A stretch of 19,686 nt of DNA from CAZINM01 sp964540605 (GTDB lineage Bacteria; Patescibacteriota; Dojkabacteria; SC72; JAHDCA01). A program made the translations under genes and the position numbers. The notes under the pieces are model-generated. The model was given only the letters and a program-made list of their open reading frames with translations, ran no database searches and was not told where the DNA came from. Below, piece after piece: positions 14,913 through 19,686 of this stretch (its first letter is position 1; the number at the start of each line of letters is the position of its first letter). The stretch is from the NCBI GenBank assembly GCA_964540605.1, contig CAZINM010000015.1:1-19686 (forward strand). The letters run 5' to 3'.

Positions 14913-16751
14913 TTATTTTGTCATCTTCCTCTCGAATTTCTTCCTACTTCTTTCAACTCTTCCAATCTTTGTAACATATTTGAACATTTGATTATCGAAT
15001 TGGTCAGACATAAAGTATGCACCACTTAATGATATCAATATTAAGCCTGCTCCTACTTTTGCTAATGCATGATCAAATATTCCTGTATCTGGTAATGGTG
15101 AATCGCAAGTTACTATCTCTCTATTATCAACATCAAAAGGTTCACCAACTACTGGATAAGCTGTTGCCGTATTCAAGTATTGACCGAATTGAGTAGATGG
15201 AACAACCAAGGTGTAAGAGAATGTCTTTGTTTGTCCAGCAGCAAAACTACCAGTTAACGCGTCAAGATCCCATACGATAGTATTACCAACAACTCTACCA
15301 TACGAAGGATTGATGGAACCTGCTTTGATCCAATCTGAATCAACTTTATCCTCCATTTCATCAATTACTTTATCCAACATCGCTGCAACATCACTATAAT
15401 TCGTTACACTTATAACATAAGATATTTCAGCATAAGTCTCTTTACCCTCAATACATATAGGATTTCCTAATTTATCAATATCCCAATCTTCATCTGGTAT
15501 TTCACAGTCGTTAGAGCACTCATCATCATCGATATCATTACCATCGTCACACTCCTCACCACTTTGCAATATTCCATCACCACAAGCAGTACAATCATTT
15601 CTACATTCATCATCATTAATATCGTTACCATCATCACAATATTCACCAGAATCAACTATACCATCGCCACAATAAGGTTCTTCTTCACATTCACAAGTAG
15701 ATTCTGTCGGACAATCTGTATTAACACACCTATTATTTACACATGTTGTTCCATCAGAACAGCCTGTTCCAGTACAGCCGGTTTCCCAACAAGTATATGT
15801 TTGTGGCGTAGGACATGTACAATCGGACTCTGTAGGACATTCTGTATTAACACACCTGTCATTTACACACGAGGTTCCATCTGAGCAACCTGTACCTGTA
15901 CAACCAGTCTCCCAACATGTGTATGTTTGTGTAATAGGACATGTACAATCAGACTCTGTAGGACATGATGGATTAATACACCTATCATTTACACATGAAG
16001 TGCCGTCTGAACAGCCTGTTCCAGAGCAACCGGTTTCCCAACAAGTGTAGGTTTCTGTTGTTCCAGGTTCACAATATCTATAATTTCTTGATGGATTACC
16101 ACATGTTGAGCATGCTGATATACAATATAGATCTTCCATTTTTGTTCCACAAGAATGACCTTCTCTACTTGTACCACAATTATTCATACCTGCTGGACAA
16201 GCTGGTGGATTACAGTAAGGAATTTTATCAACTCCAGTACAAACAGGATTGCACGTCTGTTGTTCTGGAGCTCTACATTCACATTCACCATTTCCACCAC
16301 ATGCTACGGCATTACAATATGTCGTTGCAGGATATTCACAATCCATACCGAAACACTCTGCAGCCGTCGTACAACCATTATCAGCCGGAGGTGGAGCGTC
16401 AGGACAAAATTCATCTATTCTAGTATCACAACTTGTACCTGTCCAACAACCCGGTCCAGCAGTCCTAGTTGGATCATATTGACAAACAATACTGCCGCAT
16501 GGCATTGAACCAGCTGGACAGCCACCATTTGGTAAATCCCAACATACCATACCATCAACTTGGACACCATCACAAAAACAAGCTCCAACATTACCAGTCA
16601 CAGTACCCGCACAATCTGCAGCACCACTATCATCAGGCCCAACCTGAGATCTGGTCAAAAGCCAAACAGTGGCTACTATACCTGGGATAATAATTAAAAA
16701 AACTGCAATAACAAGAATTACAACGCCTTTTTTTGATAATTTCGCGGGCAT
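14913..16751 (-). CDS. Cys-rich, repeat-bearing surface protein with LPDTG sorting signal
   Basis: About 612 residues from ATG 16751. Residues 8-33 are a signal/anchor helix (GVVILVIAVFLIIIPGIVATVWLL) after a short basic start. Residues 47-416 hold around 60 cysteines. Within this, 234-359 are three 42-residue repeats (TYTCWETGC...CPTES), and 360-419 are two 30-residue repeats (CGDGI-x4-GE-x2-CDDGN) like Myxococcus-type Cys-rich/DUF4215 repeats. Residues 426-549 resemble a DUF11-type Ig-like domain. LPDTG at 553-557 precedes a helix (564-581) and a 31-residue basic tail: a sortase-type signal. Function is probably cell-surface adhesion or structure (inference). An ATG at 16808 would add 19 residues, but it has no ribosome site and lies in a hairpin. 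No sortase is in the window. Confidence 0.8.
   Translation of the reverse strand: MPAKLSKKGVVILVIAVFLIIIPGIVATVWLLTRSQVGPDDSGAADCAGTVTGNVGACFCDGVQVDGMVCWDLPNGGCPAGSMPCGSIVCQYDPTRTAGPGCWTGTSCDTRIDEFCPDAPPPADNGCTTAAECFGMDCEYPATTYCNAVACGGNGECECRAPEQQTCNPVCTGVDKIPYCNPPACPAGMNNCGTSREGHSCGTKMEDLYCISACSTCGNPSRNYRYCEPGTTETYTCWETGCSGTGCSDGTSCVNDRCINPSCPTESDCTCPITQTYTCWETGCTGTGCSDGTSCVNDRCVNTECPTESDCTCPTPQTYTCWETGCTGTGCSDGTTCVNNRCVNTDCPTESTCECEEEPYCGDGIVDSGEYCDDGNDINDDECRNDCTACGDGILQSGEECDDGNDIDDDECSNDCEIPDEDWDIDKLGNPICIEGKETYAEISYVISVTNYSDVAAMLDKVIDEMEDKVDSDWIKAGSINPSYGRVVGNTIVWDLDALTGSFAAGQTKTFSYTLVVPSTQFGQYLNTATAYPVVGEPFDVDNREIVTCDSPLPDTGIFDHALAKVGAGLILISLSGAYFMSDQFDNQMFKYVTKIGRVERSRKKFERKMTK
15495..15674 (-). 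repeat. Two 90-base repeats coding CGDG-CDDGN modules
   Basis: Two adjacent 30-residue units each read CGDGI(V/L)-x-SGE-x-CDDGNDI-(N/D)DDEC-x-NDC. They have six-cysteine-type spacing and an acidic Asp-rich stretch that could bind Ca2+ (inference). They resemble the Myxococcus Cys-rich repeat/DUF4215 group found in secreted proteins. Confidence 0.8.
15675..16052 (-). repeat. Three 126-base tandem repeats coding 42-residue Cys-rich modules
   Basis: Units at 16052-15927, 15926-15801 and 15800-15675 encode TYTCWETGC(S/T)GTGCSDGT, then CVN(D/N)RC and CPTES, with cysteine spacing conserved throughout. The DNA copies differ at many third codon positions while the proteins differ at few residues, which points to old duplication kept by selection on the protein, not recent expansion. 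Confidence 0.9.
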
Positions 16752-16796
16752 GTTTTTATAAACTAAGAAAGTATTATTATTACAATCTACATCATA

Positions 16797-16849
16797 AAAC
16801 GGACTCATGCAAATTGTAAATATGACAATTGTGAACTTAGAGTCCTTTT
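16797..16849 (-). promoter_or_regulatory. Nested hairpin in the rseP-surface protein gap (terminator or leader element)
   Basis: GGACTC (16801-16806) and GAGTCC (16840-16845) are exact inverted repeats, flanked by AAAA and TTTT that can extend the stem. Inside, AATTGT (16812-16817) pairs with ACAATT (16825-16830). On the minus strand the hairpin follows the rseP stop by 22 bases and is trailed by GTTTTA, so it may be a weak terminator. It also covers the upstream ATG at 16808. Confidence 0.45.
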
Positions 16850-16871
16850 ATTGATTAAAGATGTTGGGTAA

Positions 16872-18053
16872 CTAAAATAGCTCTTTTAATGAATCGATAA
16901 AGACAATATCTTTCAATATGACAGCTAGCATAAATACCATCAACAGAATAAAGCTAACTCTAATAAGCCAAGCTTCAACATTTTTATTGAACTTATCTCC
17001 TAATAGCTGTTCAATGAATACAAGCATTATCCTACCCCCATCAAGAGCAGGTATAGGAAGAATATTCATTATAAAAAGAGTGAGACTTAAGTTTGCAACT
17101 AGATCTAAGATCCCGCTGAAGCCTAATTCTTTTAGGAAATCCACTATAAAATATAAACCTACTGGACCAGAGAATGTATTTACAGCTTTAGAATAATCCC
17201 CTGTGTCTGATGCTTGAGTAAATATCTGACCAATATGAACCACACCTAAATGGATCATATTAAATGAATGTATAAAACCAGCTGTGAACTTTTCAAAACC
17301 AGTATACTCAACATATTTTTGTGCATTTGGTACTAAAACAATACCTACAAGGCCTTCTTTTGAAACTTCAGCACTATAAATATCACATTTTGTAAATTCT
17401 GGATCTTCACATATTTCAACATAGATCTCTTCTTCTTTATTACTTTTAACAAAATCTGAGAATTCTATCGTAGTTAGTACATTATCTAATTCATCGATCT
17501 CTAGTCCCATAGATCTAATGAAGCCTGATTTAGGCCAACCTGACTTAACGGCATTACCATCTTCAGAAAGCTCTGTATATTCTAAATCTCCAAATATCTC
17601 CGTTTGAACTGTTCCAAATAATGGATCATATCCTTTAACCTCACTAGGAAAAAGAAAGTAAAAACCGTATATTGACATCAAAATATAGTAAATAATAACA
17701 GCAGTCATAAAATTCATTAGCACTCCTCCACTCAGGATGAATGCCTTAACAAATACATTTTTGTTCTGGAAGCTATTAGGATCTTCTTTCATCTTTTCAG
17801 TGATCTCGTCATCATCAACCACTTCCCCAAGGATATTTACATATCCACCGATTGGTAAAAGATTCAATTTATAATTAGTTCCACCTTTTCTCTTTTTATA
17901 AATTGTAGGACCCATTCCAATAGCAAAATCTTCAACCTTAACCTTTGATAATCTAGCAGCAACAAAGTGACCTACCTCATGGATAGTTATTAATAAACCA
18001 AGTACAAGCAACAAAATTATTACATTCACTATAAAAGATAAAAAAGCTGCCAC
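16872..18053 (-). CDS. rseP: Site-2 type intramembrane zinc metalloprotease RseP (M50)
   Basis: A 393-residue membrane protease. The first transmembrane helix (about 8-28) carries the zinc site HEVGH at 25-29. LPIGGYVNILGE is conserved in the family. A short PDZ-like region occupies about 145-245 (KSGFIRSMGLEIDELDNVLTT). The third zinc ligand is in NILPIPALDGGR at 330-341, and two more hydrophobic helices follow, the last near 363-382. It cuts transmembrane helices of anti-sigma factors or leftover signal peptides. It is shorter than the 450-residue E. coli form and has only one PDZ-like region. The GTG start at 18053 is supported by AGGA eight bases upstream. It lies 81 bases after frr; the uppS, cdsA and dxr genes often found between are absent here. 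Confidence 0.94.
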   Translation of the reverse strand: MAAFLSFIVNVIILLLVLGLLITIHEVGHFVAARLSKVKVEDFAIGMGPTIYKKRKGGTNYKLNLLPIGGYVNILGEVVDDDEITEKMKEDPNSFQNKNVFVKAFILSGGVLMNFMTAVIIYYILMSIYGFYFLFPSEVKGYDPLFGTVQTEIFGDLEYTELSEDGNAVKSGWPKSGFIRSMGLEIDELDNVLTTIEFSDFVKSNKEEEIYVEICEDPEFTKCDIYSAEVSKEGLVGIVLVPNAQKYVEYTGFEKFTAGFIHSFNMIHLGVVHIGQIFTQASDTGDYSKAVNTFSGPVGLYFIVDFLKELGFSGILDLVANLSLTLFIMNILPIPALDGGRIMLVFIEQLLGDKFNKNVEAWLIRVSFILLMVFMLAVILKDIVFIDSLKELF

Positions 18054-18134
18054 CTTAAAAATCCTAATAAAATAATCTCATTTATATATCCCTTTCAGGA
18101 AAAATGCTATTGAATGAAGATCCCTACCAATCAA

Positions 18135-18683
18135 TTAGACAGTCATTATATCCTTTTCTTTGAGATCTTTCATACTTTCGATCTCTTCATTCTTAGCTTT
18201 GACCATTTTTTCAACCTGATCTTTCTGTCTTTTACCATCATCTTCAGATAGTTCACCTGCCTTAACTTTTGCCTCGATCTCTTGCATGAAATCCCGTCGT
18301 ACATTTCTTACTGCGATCCTAGCTGTTTCAGCTCTTTCTTTCATAACTTTGACTAGATCAAGCCTTCTTTCTTCAGTTAGGTCTGGAATCGAAATTCTTA
18401 CTACTTCTCCTTCGATACTAGCTCTAAATCCTAGATTCGCAGCTTCAACCCCTTTTACAACAGCCTCTAATATGGATTTATCCCATAATTGAACTACTAT
18501 ACTTTTAGCATCAGAAACTGCAATATTTCCAAGATTTTTTAATGGACTAATAGTTCCATAGGCTTCAACTTTAACAGGTTCAACTAATTCAGGAGTTGCC
18601 CTGCCTGTTCGAATCTGAGTGAATTCCTCTTTGAGATGGGTTATACACTTACTTAATTCAGTTTCTAAAATATTTGGATCCAT
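18135..18683 (-). CDS. frr: Ribosome recycling factor
   Basis: A 182-residue RRF, close to the usual 185. With EF-G it splits the post-termination ribosome. Family segments are QIRTGRATPELVEPVKVEAYG, VQLWDKSILEAVVKGV, ISIPDLTEERRLDLVK, AVRNVRRD and LSEDDGKR. A longer frame begins at 18704, but the ATG at 18683 has the best Shine-Dalgarno in the window (AGGAG, seven bases upstream), so I use it. A candidate promoter lies at 18721-18749 and the tsf terminator lies further upstream, so frr is transcribed separately from tsf. Confidence 0.96.
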   Translation of the reverse strand: MDPNILETELSKCITHLKEEFTQIRTGRATPELVEPVKVEAYGTISPLKNLGNIAVSDAKSIVVQLWDKSILEAVVKGVEAANLGFRASIEGEVVRISIPDLTEERRLDLVKVMKERAETARIAVRNVRRDFMQEIEAKVKAGELSEDDGKRQKDQVEKMVKAKNEEIESMKDLKEKDIMTV

Positions 18684-18720
18684 ATTTATTCTCCTAATTA
18701 ACAATTTTATTGATGATAAT

Positions 18721-18749
18721 ATTTTACATTACTATAGATCAGAATCCAA
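18721..18749 (-). promoter_or_regulatory. Candidate frr promoter
   Basis: On the minus strand TTGGAT (18744-18749) and TAAAAT (18721-18726) are 17 bases apart; the -10 matches five of six and the -35 three of six. The predicted leader of about 30 bases contains the AGGAG. The other part of the gap, 18750-18876, is AT-rich and shows only a weaker TTGATC-TGCTAT pair. Confidence 0.4.
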
Positions 18750-18876
18750 TTGATTAGTAACCCTGCATACATAGCATACTTTTATTAAATTTTGATCAAT
18801 TATTCATTAAATTTTTAACTTAAGCAGTAGTTGTTTAATAATTGGTATCGTACAACTTAATGGTTTATATATTAAT

Positions 18877-18902
18877 AAAAAAACCCCCTTTTTCAAGGGG
18901 GT
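18877..18902 (-). terminator. Strong intrinsic terminator of tsf
   Basis: On the minus strand ACCCCCTT and AAGGGGGT form an 8-bp stem with the tetraloop GAAA, followed by seven Ts. It begins 27 bases after the tsf stop. This is the clearest terminator in the window. Confidence 0.95.
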
Positions 18903-18928
18903 CCCCGAACTTATTAATTTATACCTTA

Positions 18929-19639
18929 TTATTTACCAAATTCCCATACCATAAGTCTTCTTACTTTCAATGGCTCACCCAACTTGTTTATTGCTTCATC
19001 TAAAAGATTTGCCATAGTCTTTGTTTCATCCTTGAACCATTGCTGTTCCAATAAACATTTTTCACTATAAAATTTCTGAAGTTTTCCTTCGACAATTTTG
19101 TCTAAAATGTTTTCTGGTTTGCCTTCTTCTTCAGCTTCTCTTTTAAAAAGATCTGTCATTTCATCAACTTTATCTTTAGGAACAGATTCTTTATTAACAT
19201 ATTCAGGTTTCATAGCAGCAGTTTGGATAGCAAGTTCATTTGCGAAATTGATAAAATCTTGATTCTTCGCAACAAAATCTGTTAGACACTCAACCTCAAC
19301 CATTGCAACAGTTTTTCTGTCTATGTTATGAACATAGCAACCAATAACACCCTCTTTTGGACCCTCATCCTCCATAACATCCGTTGCCCAACCTCTTTCA
19401 TTTATAATTTCGATCGCTTTCTCAAAATCCTTTTCAGCATCTTTAAATGCAAGTTTGCATAAACCGATCTTTGCACCAGTCATATTATGAAGTCTGCTTA
19501 TTACATCACTTTTTTCATTTATATAAGCAATTGCCTTCTCCATATCACCTTCTGCATTAACAAGCGCCTCTTTACATAAAGCCATACCCGCAGATGTTTT
19601 CTTTCTCAATAATAAGATATCTTTTGTATTTATCTCCAT
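18929..19639 (-). CDS. tsf: Elongation factor Ts with two UBA-like domains
   Basis: A 236-residue EF-Ts, the nucleotide exchange factor for EF-Tu. The first UBA-like domain is at 5-43 (LRKKTSAGMALCKEALVNAE) and a second, more diverged one at 44-82 (MTGAKIGLCKLAFKDAEKDF), repeated at 39 residues. One EF-Ts core follows from about 95, with EGVIGCYVH and TDFVAKN (120-126), ending MVWEFGK. Length lies between the short Thermus-like form and the 283-residue E. coli form. A TTG at 19654 would add five residues; the ATG at 19639 gives the standard start MEINTKDILLLRKKT. rpsB, its usual upstream partner, would lie beyond the right edge. Confidence 0.96.
   Translation of the reverse strand: MEINTKDILLLRKKTSAGMALCKEALVNAEGDMEKAIAYINEKSDVISRLHNMTGAKIGLCKLAFKDAEKDFEKAIEIINERGWATDVMEDEGPKEGVIGCYVHNIDRKTVAMVEVECLTDFVAKNQDFINFANELAIQTAAMKPEYVNKESVPKDKVDEMTDLFKREAEEEGKPENILDKIVEGKLQKFYSEKCLLEQQWFKDETKTMANLLDEAINKLGEPLKVRRLMVWEFGK
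19394..19627 (-). repeat. Tandem duplication encoding two UBA-like domains of EF-Ts
   Basis: Two 117-base units (19627-19511 and 19510-19394) encode domains aligned without gaps at a 39-residue period. Shared positions include Thr15/54, the LCK triplet at 21-23/60-62, AE at 29-30/68-69, EKAI and INE. The second copy has lost the usual R-x-x-T-G-A-G-M pattern in part (HNMTGAKIG). Confidence 0.8.
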
Positions 19640-19686
19640 TTTTCTGAAGCTCAAATTATGTAGGTATTACTCTTTATTTAAGTAAA

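Noticed and set aside
15495..16052. CRISPR-like repeat array
   Set aside because: The 126- and 90-base periods are coding repeats with no short repeat-spacer pattern, and no cas genes are present.
15564..16690. Several overlapping plus-strand open frames and one minus-strand frame over the Cys-rich gene
   Set aside because: They are shadows of the repeat-coding gene, rich in Ile/Thr/Ser or His/Tyr/Leu, without start signals or recognisable domains.

Overview
The window is a compact, AT-rich bacterial chromosome segment (about one third GC by eye) in which every gene I can support lies on the minus strand. Gene content is almost entirely housekeeping: translation (tsf, frr, rpsU, pth, cysS, tRNA-Ser, a probable rlmN fragment), rRNA maturation (ybeY), replication and repair (dnaX, ybaB, recR, mfd, rnhC) and a site-2 protease (rseP). 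UGA is a normal stop (yqeY ends in TGA). A reduced Mfd without its C-terminal domain, short intergenic spaces, frr next to rseP without the usual lipid-synthesis genes between, and a large Cys-rich LPDTG-type surface protein all fit a small-genome Patescibacteria/CPR bacterium. This is an inference, not a proof; the phylum cannot be fixed from the sequence alone.

Layout, in transcription order (right to left). At 19.7-18.9 kb is tsf with a strong intrinsic terminator, then frr (18.7-18.1 kb) with a clear Shine-Dalgarno, then rseP (18.05-16.9 kb). A secreted, roughly 60-cysteine repeat protein follows (16.8-14.9 kb), with a hairpin in its leader. An extended -10 promoter at 14.85 kb starts a tight operon rpsU-yqeY-ybeY-pth-mfd (14.8-10.6 kb). 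A 220-base gap with a TATAAT box and repeated ACTTAT motifs precedes dnaX-ybaB-recR (10.4-7.3 kb). A second extended -10 box at 7.2 kb precedes cysS, followed by rnhC and a K/N-rich single-pass membrane protein (7.2-3.7 kb), closed by an intrinsic terminator. Then come a lone ABC ATPase (3.6-2.6 kb), a tRNA-Ser(TGA) with a duplicated leader (2.5-2.2 kb), a C45/Ntn-type amidohydrolase, a winged-helix-Nudix protein, and the first 33 codons of a probable rlmN running off the left edge.

The gene sets make functional sense. The rpsU operon joins ribosome assembly, peptidyl-tRNA recycling and transcription-coupled repair; dnaX-ybaB-recR is a classical replication/repair operon. No clear new multi-gene system (no defence island, CRISPR array, phage or transposon) is visible. 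The points most worth a second look are an EF-Ts with two tandem UBA-like domains, a tRNA-Ser leader duplication with possible alternative pairing, A-tracts in dnaX where slippage in either direction would end the protein at once, a shared 19-base promoter core in front of tRNA-Ser and rpsU, and the architecture of the LPDTG surface protein.
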